Of a DNA stretch of 64,000 nucleotides, positions 31,955 to 43,701 are shown in pieces. The first letter of the stretch is position 1, and every line of letters starts with the position of its first letter. The stretch spans positions 1,550,001-1,614,000 of the forward strand of contig JAKULF010000005.1 of NCBI GenBank assembly GCA_022661535.1, in the 5' to 3' direction. Position numbers and translations under genes: made by a program. Source of the DNA: Eutypa lata. Lineage: Eukaryota; Ascomycota; Sordariomycetes; Xylariales; Diatrypaceae. The notes beneath the pieces were generated by a model. The model worked only from the letters and a program-made list of their open reading frames with translations. It was not told the DNA's origin and did not search any database.

Positions 31955-34900
31955 TTTGAAGAAGAAAGATTGGAATTATTAGGTCGACATGTAGTGGTCG
32001 TCGGTGCAGCGTGAGTGGGTAATCGCGGGACTGTTTCTCTTTATTGGAATTTCTTTCTTGCGCACACACAAAGCAAGACGCGAGATAGAATGATAGATCG
32101 GGACAAGTCTTCGACCGCTATGTGTAGGGAGAATTAGAGGGAGGGGTGGAAAGTATATTTAGTAAGAATCAATACTAGACTAATAACTAGTACTGAGAAG
32201 AAACGAATGCTGCTGACGACGCTGACGATGATATGTATGAGTATGAGGGGAAGGGGGGGAAAGAAGGAGTTATTCGTATCGTGGCTTCAGTGGACTGTGG
32301 AATTATCGTCGGTACCGGTTGGACCACGCAGTGATAAATTGAACAACTCGAAACTACCTGTCAGCCGAGGGACGCTGTTGGTTGGCTGATTTAGATATCT
32401 TGGCAACAGGGTCCTTGTTCTAGCGACCGAGCAGGAAGCGGTAGTAGTGGTGAATTGCTCTCGAACTTAGACGAATGTGGTATGGAAGTTATCGCCGGAC
32501 TGCGTTGGTTCAGGGCCTGGGAGGTTTCAGATAATGGTTGGTGTGCGCCAACCAAAGTCGCAATTGAACCAAAGTGGGTTGAGGTTCTTGGAGTGTGGGG
32601 ACGAACCCTAATGTATCTGAAATGAGACGACTGAGAGGGAAGGTAAAAGTACTACCTACATAGATAGGCAACCTTTGAAGGTGAATATGGTGAAATGAAG
32701 GTGAAGAGAGAAGGAATTTTCCGCGCTTAAGATTAGGGATTAAGACGATTCCTAATAATGGATGGGAAGAGGAATTTGTTTCTATGAAGAATAGAGTAAA
32801 GTCCAGGGTAGTAATGGTGGTGGCCGAAAGGAATTGAATTGATGTGCAGTGCAGGAATTGCGAGGTAAGGCAGCTTCATAATCCTTCAGTAACTACAGTA
32901 CAATACATACATACACAATGTACATACATTAGGTACTTGTTTATGATAACCAGATGCAAGTCTAGTACTCTAGGTTGGATTTAAACCTCATGGGCGGTAC
33001 TTCTTAATTGTTAGTTAAGAAGGCTATATACATACATACATACATACATACATACATACATACATAACCTACATGACCTAAGCCACTACACGCTAACGTT
33101 CCTACAGTTTGGTTGTCTACATGTAGTCTTGGGGGACTTTGGGGGATGTTTTCGGTTACATTAAACTTCTATGCACCAGGGCGAGTGTTGAAGATCGCCC
33201 CCAGATTGACTGCCCAGATGTTTATTAATTTGATTAAAGGGCACTAAACTTGGTTACAGCGTTTAGCCTGCTGTATGCTGTAAGTCGGCGTGCACTCTTT
33301 TCCTGATTTGTTCCTTGCTCCTATTTTACTATGGCGTCTTGATCTCTCATTGGCTCGATATAGCCCTATGCACTAGGTAACACATCCCGCACATCACCAT
33401 ATCACTACAATCACAGCGCCAGCTGATTCATAAGGGTCGCGCGCCGGCGCGTCGTCGAACCTCCATCTTGGGTACAGATTGTGTCATCGATGTGCACTAT
33501 TACCGAAAACCTTACTCCCGTCATTTTATCTCACTCGGCATCTAGATAAATCCGGCGGGTTGTGGAGCATCAAACATGGTGATCTTGGGAGATCACTGCA
33601 AGATCATCTCAAATTTATTTTTCAATCATGGGTATGGCGACAAAGCAGGTGCGGCTACCTATGTAGATGAAGAGAATGAGGTAATAAGGTTGCATGTGCC
33701 GTCTCGTCTGCTTGTCAAATACCTAGGTAGGTAAAACGTCCCAAGGAGGCTCAATATAATTGTTAAGGTAACTAGTTATTGACAAACAAAGAATTAATTT
33801 TATTTTTCTGAGGAAGGAAGCTCTCGAAGGAACCGTGGTCCTTGAACACCAAAATTAGCTACATGCGTCCATTTTTGTACATGTCTGTATGTAGTTATTG
33901 TGGCCGTGTTATTGTCCATAGGCCGATGTAACAGTCCTTACAACAATGAGTACAAAAAGTACATTCAGCCTCATGTGTCCCTAAAATGGGCCCATAGCAA
34001 ACGATAAGCATAAGTGATAAACCAGAATGGCGTCATTTAGTGGAATTGAAGTAAAACGAGGAGTCTCTCCAGCTGACGATTATTGTCGTCAGTCGATGAA
34101 CCCCTTTTCTCCAAGAAACAAATCATATCTCACGATAAACAATCTTCATACGCATGAAAAGTTGACAGGTTAACAACCACTTCAAGTCGTGGCTATTAAG
34201 CCAATCAGAGGAGAGCTTCTTGACAGAAGTGTCGCATTCTCATTGGAAAGCGCCGCGTTCCCATCAACGGGTGATCCACTTTTACAGAGTCAGGGGGCCG
34301 TTACATCCAGGATCTCCATTTTTGAAACACCTTCTTGTTTCGATATGTCCTAAAGGGTCGCTTTGGTAAGACCACCACGCCCGGCAACCGCCGACCGACC
34401 AGCACGATCAACAGGAACGCACATGGAGGTGACAGATAAAGCGGTCAGGTCAGGGGGAACATGCTCGCATTCGACGCTGAACCTATATCGTTATTCTGAT
34501 ATTGCCAAGACTGATATTTTAAGTAATTGTTTAAGTCCGGGTGTAGGCAGCTATCCACCGTCAAGGTCTCGCCGCATGAAGAACTAAACAACAGAGTTAC
34601 ACTTGAATTAAAGGCTGCGGCAAAGAGCTGGACTTGTCAATCATTAAGAACGGTTTGTTGAGTACCATAAGCTCGTCGTTTACCAACATTGGAATATTAC
34701 GTAGTTAGCAATTAGCAATGGGGTAACAGCAGCTAAAAGAATTACCGATGGGGCCCTCCAACTCCGACAGTTCGGCAAGGCCTGAGCGAGCTGTAAATCA
34801 TCGCCTATTGCGATGCACACCATCGTACTACGTACAGTAGACCGATCGGGCTCCCGAGCTGATATCGCAGACTAATTACGTACTTTGTGGGCATGTGAAA

Positions 34901-36885
34901 ATAACGACCTTGGAAGACAAAAAAAATGTTACATATCATTCTGCTTACCCACCTAGGTCTTAGATTTGACCTTATCGGATAGATCATCAAAACATTCAAT
35001 CAGTCTCTGCCAATAGTCCCGCTCATGGCTATGCGTAGTAGTTTTTGACATGAGCTGAGCTATTTTCAAGTGCTGAATGAAGGATGAAGGCGGGAGGGAG
35101 CTCAGTAGGTAGGGATAGCTGTTGTGGAACGGAAGGGTTAATGCTTGTGCCCAGCCTAAAGCTTAAACTACGAGATCACCTCGTGTTAGATATGCCGGTT
35201 GCCATATACACATATCCGTAATGCGCTCTATCGGCTCAGCCGTCACTGGATACGAGGCCATCGATTGTCCGTGTCAATTGCAATTTAATAGATTGTCTCG
35301 AATGTCATCCTTCATTAATGCAAATAATACTCATCGGCAGCAAAGTGACCGAAGCGGCAGATAGTTGTGCATCTTCACAGAGCGGTGATTATCTACATAA
35401 GTGTTGATGGTGAGCGGCAGGAAGAGGGTAAGGAGGGTTTCTGAATACATACTTATTTAACGCACTGATCGGCACAAGAAGATCGGGCCTCGAATAACTA
35501 TATTGCACGCATATGGCATTTCCATGATATCCCAAGACCTTATTACATGCCGAGCTAACAATGCTTGTGTTTATTTATGGAAGTAAAAAGAGTTATGTTA
35601 AGTACTCACATATTTATGTCGTTGGATCGAGGATCCATCTGGCTTGAGACGTTGTTTTGGGGGTCCGGCAGGCCGGACAGCCCTGCCAGGCTACCCACGT
35701 TCAGGGCAAGGGATTCATTGTTCTTTTGATGGCTTAGCAACAAGCCACCGGACTAGCTTTCAAAGGGGGAAAAAGACACGTGAAAGGGGGAATGTGACGA
35801 GGGAGTTAGGAGATTTTAAAATTAAAACTTTCGAGGGACACATGTGCCGTTTGTAGATTACTGTCCCTGTCAGCTTCCTCAAAGAAGATGAATTGGCTTC
35901 TACATATGTATGTTGATCATGTGTCCGGTTATACAAGCTTTATGCAAGTCCATATAGATATTGAGTTAGCATATCCAAAGCTTCGGTTGCATTGTGTGAT
36001 ATTGTAAGCCACGTTCGGTGCCAAGTCCTAGGCAATTGGGTCAGAATGACGAAGAAGAAGATGCACAATATGGCAATGTATGCCAAGTAAACAAAACCAC
36101 GTAGCGCTACTTCGTTAGTAACATCATAGCCTGCATATTCAGATCTCGATTACGACAAAGGGAGGGTTGATTTCCCTACTTTTTCTTCTCCATTCGAGAA
36201 TGCGCTGAGAATTGGCTGAGGACTGATGGGACTGGATAAAACCCCTGTTGATAACGGACCTGACTAGTAGGCTGAGAGGGATATGATTGGCTCAATAGAT
36301 GTCTAAAACCGGTCCATGGCATCATCGCTAACGCAAGGCCGAGCAGCCCGAGCAAGACCTTGTTCCAAGCTGCAACCAAAGCACCAAAGACGCACCAAAA
36401 ACCTGGCGACCTGAGCAGACTAGGGCAGATCCATGGCGGGGCCCGACCGGCCTATTCGTAGATAGGTGGTCTATTGATGGAGCAGCTCTTGACGTCCATC
36501 CTTATCCAAAATTCAAAATCCCGTCACCAAGAGGGAGAATAATACATTCTTCTCTGCATCCTTTGATGAAATTGTTTACATATCTACCTAATGCATAGAT
36601 AGGGGATGCGTGTGGATTATCCTGCCCTGTTGTTGTCGTCGTCGTTGTTGTTCCCTTGAGAATTGAGAATTACTTTCTTCCAGAAAACCCCCATGTCTCT
36701 TCCTTAAGGATTGTCATTGTCAAACTACCAACAACTATGCCCGTATTCTTCTTCCCTTTCTTTTGATTCTCGACTTTCTAGCTCGTGTTTAATTATCTAC
36801 CGAATTCCTACCATTGTAAAGTGAAATGACTTATTCAATGTCATAGCATCAGCGATTTTGCTCTCAGATTTCGAGGGCTTAGAGG
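31955..36885. other. Large gene-free stretch between divergent MAPKKK and PH-LRR genes
   Basis: Nearly 5 kb with no convincing gene on either strand. The first about 1.2 kb, rich in short purine or pyrimidine runs, probably includes a long 5' leader and promoter of the MAPKKK. The last about 400 bp, pyrimidine-rich, would serve the PH-LRR gene. Small frames, including a 67-codon one with a hydrophobic N-terminus at 36379-36176 (minus), are not supported. A TACA repeat is listed separately. Confidence 0.5.
33027..33066. repeat. (TACA)n microsatellite
   Basis: About ten uninterrupted TACA units roughly 1.1 kb upstream of the MAPKKK start codon. Confidence 0.95.
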
Positions 36886-39800
36886 ATGGATTCCAAAAGT
36901 GGTGCATCTCAGGCAATCGATGGGTTGGATATTCAAAAGAAAGAGCGGCGTGCTTCTTTCTTAAGCACAAAGGCCCTACGCTCTCTCAGTATTAGTTCCC
37001 AAGTTTCAAGTTCATCGGAAACGGAAGGGTCTTCATCGCCCACACATCGGAGGAGAACTTTGCTACGGAAGAGCCGCGTGTCCGGCCCACTAAAAGCAGA
37101 TCTAGGCCGTCGCCCTTCTAAGAGCTCTGCAGAGGATGATAGGGCATCCACGTCGACGAGGCCAACTTCTCCTTCTGGTACAGGTAGTCGAGGGACAAGT
37201 ATTTCCGGTGATCATATGAGTGTTATCAGATTCGGTGCACTCCAAACGGAGACTTCGATACTGAAGTCTAAGAAAGAGCATTATCTAGTTCTTACACCCT
37301 CGGCTTTGTTTAAGTTTAAGAGTCGTGCAGCTGCGTTAGAGCAATTTCCCCAGGCCGCCACACCACATAGCACCGTTGAGGGATGGTCTCCCACAATCGG
37401 CTCTGTGGGCTCCTCTAAAGATTTAAAGAGCCTTGCAGCATGCGCCGACGTCTATATCCCACTAGAAAGAATCGTTTCCGTGTTTAACGATGAAGGGACC
37501 CGTCCTTGCTTCGCCATTGAGTTGTGGTGGAGGGATCCAAGGGAGACGACGGCATTCTCCCATTTAGAGCTCGATTTTAGCCTACCCGAGGATCGCGATG
37601 ACTGGTTGAAGCAGATCAGTCACGCGACCAAGCTTCGATGCAAGTCGATCACAGATGAACGAGCACCTTCAGAAATCGAATCGGTCTTCAAGCAAATCGT
37701 AGAAGCGAGACAAAGGCAGAAGGGTTCACAACTCGATATCTATCCCGTCATACCGCGGCGGCCCTACACCAGGCTTAGATCGAATTCGGGAGAAACCAAG
37801 AAAAATTGGCGAGAAAACTCATCATTTTATCTAGCATTCAGCAAGAACTTTTGTTTCCTCGGGCAGTTTTACAAGTCAGGAACAGGTCATAAGTCGAACC
37901 AAAATCTAGTTCAATTTGGACTGGCTACTCTATCCAGAGCAAACGCAAGTTTGAATGATGAGAGGTTCGACCTCATATTCCGGTAAGAGAACCTCCTACT
38001 TCCAAAAGCGCTCCTATGGGCGATAGATCCACAATAAGTGTTGTTGGGAGCCGCGTTCCCCTTAGCTATTTTGCTATTTCCGATGTTATATGGGCAATCA
38101 TACTTGGTGAAGCCGTTCTGATTTTGAATAGCCTACCAATGGACCGACCCGAACGTCTTGACCTATCTAGCCGGCATCATCGGACCATTCTATCGAGGCT
38201 TTTCAAATCTGACACCTATCTAAAACCTGCGTGGCCCATTTGGACACGCCGTGAAGTTTTCTTTATCGATGGAGAATCGCAGCCAATCTACCTTCCCGAG
38301 GGAGAAGACTACGGCGGTTTCAAAAGGACCCTTGAAGCATTTCTCGAAGCCTATCGTTGTGCCGATGTGAATTGGACTGTTAAGTGGGAGGATGTACGAT
38401 ACCAACCCGAATTTCGTCTCTTGCCGCCTACCAGCCAGTCCCAGTATTCTGCATATCAACTTCTAGCTGTCTTTCGTGCTCTAAGGTACAATGACTTCTT
38501 CAAATCTCTATCTTTTCGCGACATAAATTTCTCCAGTCTATCCTGGGCATCCGATAACAGCAAACGAATGGAGTCTACCGCATGGATATCTCGAACAGGT
38601 TCGTTAGCATTGCGATAAACAAGCTGGTACGATAGAAAGGCTCAACTAATATTGGTCTAGGAAAACGAAGCTTGACTCGAGCCGAATTCGAAATAATCGA
38701 GAGCTCTCCGGTTCTCTTCCAAGAAGTTGTGGCTCTCCTCCTTGGGTCAGAGTCGGTAAAACACCTCGATCTGCGAAATGTCCTCACAAACCCCCAAGAC
38801 CCTCCAATCCAGAATGACGAGTCTCCAAACTCGCCGTCAAAGCGAATCTGCGAAGTGGTTCCGCCCATCGTACTTCTCTGGAAATCCTTACAGAGTCGAT
38901 GCAACTCAATAGATCTCAGTGGGAACCCTTTCGGACCCACTGATGTTTCCGGTCTTTGTAGGTATCCGTATCCACCACGTCTCGAAGCCGGGCTAACTCC
39001 AATACAGCTCGAATTTTACAGAATCGCCCAGGATTCCTCAGAGCTCTTTCGTGTTCCCGCTGTCAAATCGATGAGCATGGGCTTGCACTACTCTGCGAAG
39101 GCCTACAGGAACAGAGATCAAGTTTGGAAGTACTTGACCTATCCCATAATATAGGGCGGATAGATGCAACAGAACTATCGGAACTTCTCAATGGAGCTAG
39201 CAAACTGCGACAACTGAACTTAGCTTACTCGATAAAAGGCTCCCTTGATGGGCCCCTCTTTCGTCCGTGGAACTCCACCCCGTCCTTCGATCCCTGGCGG
39301 CTGGAGCAGATAGATCTATCCGGATGGAAGGTGAGTTTGCCTATCTCCTATTCTCTCATGCCGAGTTCCTAACGAGCAAACCATAGATGAATTTCGATAC
39401 GCTTGCTGCAATCTTGAAGTATCTAGAACTTGACGAATCACGCAGCCTACGCCGCATAGTGTTAAACAACTGCGGACTTTCGGGTGACATGGCCACTGCC
39501 CTCCTCTGTAGGCTTGGTGAAGGTCGGGATATCAGCCTATCGCTAAATGAAAACCCACTTGAAATAGGCTCGATGGATTGGATTGATCTGATCGAAGGGA
39601 ACGAAGCACCACGCATGCTCCACCTAAATATGATACAGTTTCAGCACCAGCGGAACTTTCACCGACTCATCACTGCGCTCACTCATAATAAGACGATCGA
39701 GTTCCTCAGCATGGTTGGGACAGGCCCACCAACCGGAGCAAATACAGAGATGTCGGAGGTTCTTTTCAATTTTTTCAAATTGAACGACACCTTGAAATTC

Positions 39801-40688
39801 TTGGACCTGTCTGGATACAGCGGCAAATTAGAAGAAAGTCAAATGGGGTGGAGCCTTTCAGGAGCTTTAAGTGGACTAATGCAAAATCGCTCGCTTCTCC
39901 AATTGCGTGTACGAAACCACGACTTGGGAGCCGCTGAAGACGTCACGGAGTTGTGTCGCGTGCTAGCTATCAACGAGGGGCTCACCATGATTGATTGTCA
40001 GAACAACAATTTTAACCACAACCAGTTCGCCAACCTCGTAAATGCGCTGAACCACAATCAACGGCTCATATCATTCCCGTGGTCAGATGCTGACCGCGAC
40101 TACGCCCTTCAGGCGGAGAGGCGGCAATTCATGAAAAATCTCAGTCAACCTGGCAAGCCAGCCCCAGTTACCTTATCGAAATCGCAAGAGTCTCGCCTCG
40201 TAGGGTCACTGAAATGGCTAAAGGGATATTGGGAGGCCGAGGCCAAGAAAGTCGAAGAGATCATCCGGAGAAACAGGGGCAACGTTGCGAACCACTTCAT
40301 TGAATTTGAGAACGAATACATCGAGGCCTGGGAGGATGATGGCCTCTCAACTTGGCTCACGCCGAGGCCAAAAATTCCCGGCAACAGCGAGGAGCGGAAC
40401 CGAGTTTCTATCGGATCCCTCGACACACGCTCGTGTGCCCCATCCCCTACCCCGAGCGTCCCGGCTATCAACCTGGGTGCACCCTACAGTGCTTCGGACC
40501 CTGCTTTAGGCACCTACACGATCGAAGAGGAATCATCCGCCTCTGATCGCACCTCTTTTTATAAGATCAAGCCGCATCAGTCTACCACGCTGCTACAAGA
40601 TGGTACTGGGTCCACGACTTCGCTTGCGAGTTCTTCCGCTAAAGCCCTCCCGGCTGTGGTTGATACTTTGACACTGGATAATTGGTGA
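36886..40688 (+). CDS. PH-like domain and leucine-rich-repeat protein, five exons
   Basis: A large cytoplasmic scaffold-like protein of a conserved fungal family with a PH-like domain followed by tropomodulin/CARMIL-type leucine-rich repeats; its exact function is unknown to me. Exons: 36886-37982, 38132-38598, 38661-38957, 39008-39330 and 39387-40688; all phases agree, total 1161 aa. Residues 1-110 are Ser-rich and disordered. The PH-like region spans about 110-270 (VIRFGALQTETSILKSKKEH...; ends LPEDRDDWLKQISHATKLRC). Repeats of the LxxLxLSxN type occur from about 540 to 850 (SVKHLDLRNV, NSIDLSGNPF, SLEVLDLSHN, DTLKFLDLSG). The tail is Ser/Thr/Pro-rich. Introns are 49-149 nt. Intron 3 (38958-39007) is 50 nt with a GGCTAAC branch site, and reading through it would shift frame. 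Confidence 0.88.
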
Positions 40689-41615
40689 GTAAAGTTTGGG
40701 AGATGATTGTGTGCGTTATTAGCATGGACTGGTTTTTTTGTTGCCTAGCGTGTTTTGTTAAAAGTCTGCGTGCGTCTGCAAGATTGGATCTTTTATTTAA
40801 TTTTTGGTTTGGAGTTTAGATAAGCGGCGCGTTTCTGGCGCCGGGGATTCTGCATATATATAGTGATACCCCTAGGTAACAGAGGGATGTATTTATGTGA
40901 ATTTTGAATTGATTCATTGCTTTTGATATTTGTTGCTTTATTAAGTTGAAATTTATGGTGTGCATTGGTCTGTCTGTCTGTACACTGTGCTGCAGTACTA
41001 TGTTGACAGGTTTATGTGATAAGATGAGGCTTTTACTCTTCTTGTTACTTTGATGGTTGCCCCTAAGCTTCTATGCTGGCTATATGTGTATCTATACTTT
41101 GTAGTATTTCCTGCTGTTCCCTGATTTCCCTATTTCACAGCTAACTATCTCTACAATCGAGTAGATTCGTAATTGCGATACAACAGGCTATGACTCTGTC
41201 GTTACCTATCGAGCCCGGAACCATTAGCTTCGGCAGTACACGAAAGGTATCTGAATGGTATGGTTTGGTAGGTACGTCTGATAATAGTTATGCGGCGGAA
41301 GATGATTATAAAGGGCGATGGGGTCATTTCACAAATAGTAAATGTCTTACTCATGCTGTAAAATTAATGGCTATTCAAGGAGTATTTGAGTCATGGGGTT
41401 GCTATGGTGTAGTTATTGTGCTTGATAGGTATCCAACTCGAACTATGAGATGTTTTCTTCTTCTTCAATATTCCTTGCTACACAGCCTTCAAACCCCTAG
41501 ACCTAAACCCCGCCGCCTCACCCCCTTCCGCTTCTGCTGCGTTTCTTAATCACCAAAAACCTCCCAATACCCAGGCCCCCCTGTGCCCTGCCTCCTCCTG
41601 TCCTGTCATCACCAC
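40689..41615. other. Intergenic region between convergent genes
   Basis: About 930 bp, T-rich just after the PH-LRR stop codon, consistent with 3' UTR. A 119-codon frame at 41190-41549 has some open length but no recognisable features, and I do not call it. Confidence 0.5.
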
Positions 41616-42520
41616 TTAGATCACATTCCTATATTCTCCCCCGGCCCCTTCGACCAATTCACGCTGCAGGATAAGCTCATTGCGGCCCCCATCATTAAGC
41701 GGACGCTGGCACTGGACGCGGAACCTCTCGAGCCCCATTTCCTCGCGCTCGAAGCCCTTCAGCAGGGCCCGCAGCAGCCCGAGCCCCACCCGGAGCTCCA
41801 GCCTGGAGTACCTCGCCGTCCCCAGGTACAGGTCCTTGACAGACGGCGGCAGGATCTCGCGAAGGGCCGGGACGGCCTCTAGGTGTTGTGTCGCCCTCTC
41901 CAGCTCGGCGTCGGCGCCCTCCCGCCCCGCCCCGGCCACGCCGTTCGCCAGGAACACGAAGCAGTCCAGCTCCAGCGCCCGCAGCCTCTCGAACCCGCGG
42001 AGCGATTCCCCCGTCACCGGCTTCAGGCCTCGGTCGAACATCCCCGGGCGGCCGTTCGTCTCGATGTAGAGCGCGAGGTGCTTCAGCGATGCCCCGCTGC
42101 AGCGCCCGAGACCTGCTACGAGGGCCCCGACGTCCCAGTAGGGCTCCTGGTTCAGGTGCCACACGGTCTCGTGCGAGTACGTGAAGGATTCGAGGCGCGG
42201 CAGGCTCAGGGATGTTAGGAAGTTGGTTAGGGAAGCGGGCGTTATGTCGCTGAATGTTAGGGAGAGCCTGCGGAGGTTGGACGTTGCGTTTGATAGGACA
42301 GGGGGAAGAAGTGATGGTGATGGTGATGGTGGTGATGGAGGTGTTGAGATGGAATACGGCCCGTAGGCAGTAGAGTACGCCGCGCTAAACTCCTCTAGAC
42401 TCTGAAGCGCGAGAAGCCGCGCGTGGCACCGCAGCGGCACTGTCGGGTCGTCGCACAGCGCCTGCTCGTCGCACTGGCTAAGCGTTCTGAGCTTGCCGAG
42501 CGCTACTGTGTCGCCGCTGC

Positions 42521-42551
<31 letters not shown>

Positions 42552-43286
42552 GCTCTTATTCTTCTCGTTGGCGTTGCGGATGAGGAAGTCCAGGACGCGC
42601 CCGAGCTCGGGGTATTTTTCCTCTTCATTTCCTTCCTCTACCGCACCAGAATCGAGCAGGCGAAGCCGGGTCCCCCACGACCACGTGTCCATCTTTAATA
42701 ACGAGACGTTACCTACGAGCGTCAGGATGAAGAACAGGATATGCGCCTGATACCGGTAAGTCGGCCGCCCGCCATCAACGGCCATGTCCGCATCGAACAT
42801 CTTCGCGACCCAGTCTCCGACGTCCACGCCCGCACCTCTCAAATGCGGCGAGCCCGCCACGAGATCCTTCATCCTGCGCAGCGCCCCATCGACGTCCTTC
42901 CACCATTCCTCCCCCTTTTCCTCGCTGCTCTCTCGAAGATCCTGCTGCTGCTGCCACCTCATGTCCCCCTGGTCCGCGAAGTCCAGCTCCTCGACGTATG
43001 CGGGGATCCGGGGATCCACGACCGCGACGGCGTAGAGAAAATCTAGCGCAAGCCAGTCCCGACCCTGCACCTCGCCACGATGGCGGTATTGGAAGCTCGC
43101 GCTCTGCTGCGCTTCTCCGATGCACACCCGTCGCCATTGCACCTTACGCCTATTGTGCGCGGCTATGTAGGGCTCGGCGCATGCGTAGATGGAGCGGTTA
43201 CTGAGCGCGAAGTTCTCGAACCCTGTGGGCTGTGTGAAGTAGATGATGCGGGATAGGAGTTCGGGGGGCAGGACTTGGAGTGACAT
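41616..43286 (-). CDS. F-box domain protein with poly-glycine tract
   Basis: A 556-aa single-exon protein. The N-terminus MSLQVLPPELLSRIIYFTQP followed by TGFENFALSNRSIYACAEPY is a fungal F-box-like motif, suggesting an SCF adaptor. The body has Leu-rich segments (NLRRLSLTFSDITPASLTNF, LKHLALYIE, LRALELDCFVFLANG) consistent with degenerate leucine-rich repeats. A run of nine Gly (encoded by GGC/GCC repeats at about 42525-42553) and a Pro/Ser-rich loop interrupt it. The ATG at 43286 was chosen because the F-box begins there; the frame stays open 32 codons further upstream to another ATG, which would add a non-conserved leader. It lies 200 bp from the retroelement block. Confidence 0.82.
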
Positions 43287-43486
43287 TTTTTCTTCCTTAT
43301 GGGTGGTGATGGGAGGTGAGCAGGTTGGACGCAGGGAGGTTAATAAGAGTCGGTCATGCGATATTAGGATATATACTGTCATATACTGGCGTTCTTTCGT
43401 TGATAGGAAGAAGACGATATATACCTAGACCGTAGTTGTTTGAAAATGATTAGGCAGAAGTTGTGTGGAGATCTACGTGATGAACT

Positions 43487-43701
43487 TGTTAGTTTTTAGG
43501 GTGGATTAGAGTGCAGAAGGCAGTATAGGGTATATTGAGAACTAATCTGAAACCTGCTATTCCTTAAATCGAAAGGAATAACTTATTACTTATATAATTG
43601 TTACCCCTTAAAGGGTTTGTAGTTATTACGTTATTACTTCGTAACTCATTAATCCTTCGATAAGCTTATTAATCCTTTAATGCAACGCTAGTCATTTAAT
43701 A
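43487..43701. repeat. Left LTR (lightly mutated outer half)
   Basis: Direct-repeat partner of 50285-50499. The outer about 90 bp keeps normal G and C (for example GTGGATTAGAGTGCAGAAGG), while the inner end is progressively converted. The end was set at the AATA terminus; sequence identity continues three to four more bases. Confidence 0.8.

Noticed and set aside
36176..36379. 67-codon minus-strand frame with hydrophobic N-terminus
   Set aside because: Looks like a signal peptide at first, but the rest has no conserved pattern and no splice or promoter context; chance hydrophobic run is likely.
41190..41549. 119-codon plus-strand frame downstream of the PH-LRR gene
   Set aside because: No recognisable domain and atypical composition, and it lies in the 3' flank of two convergent genes.
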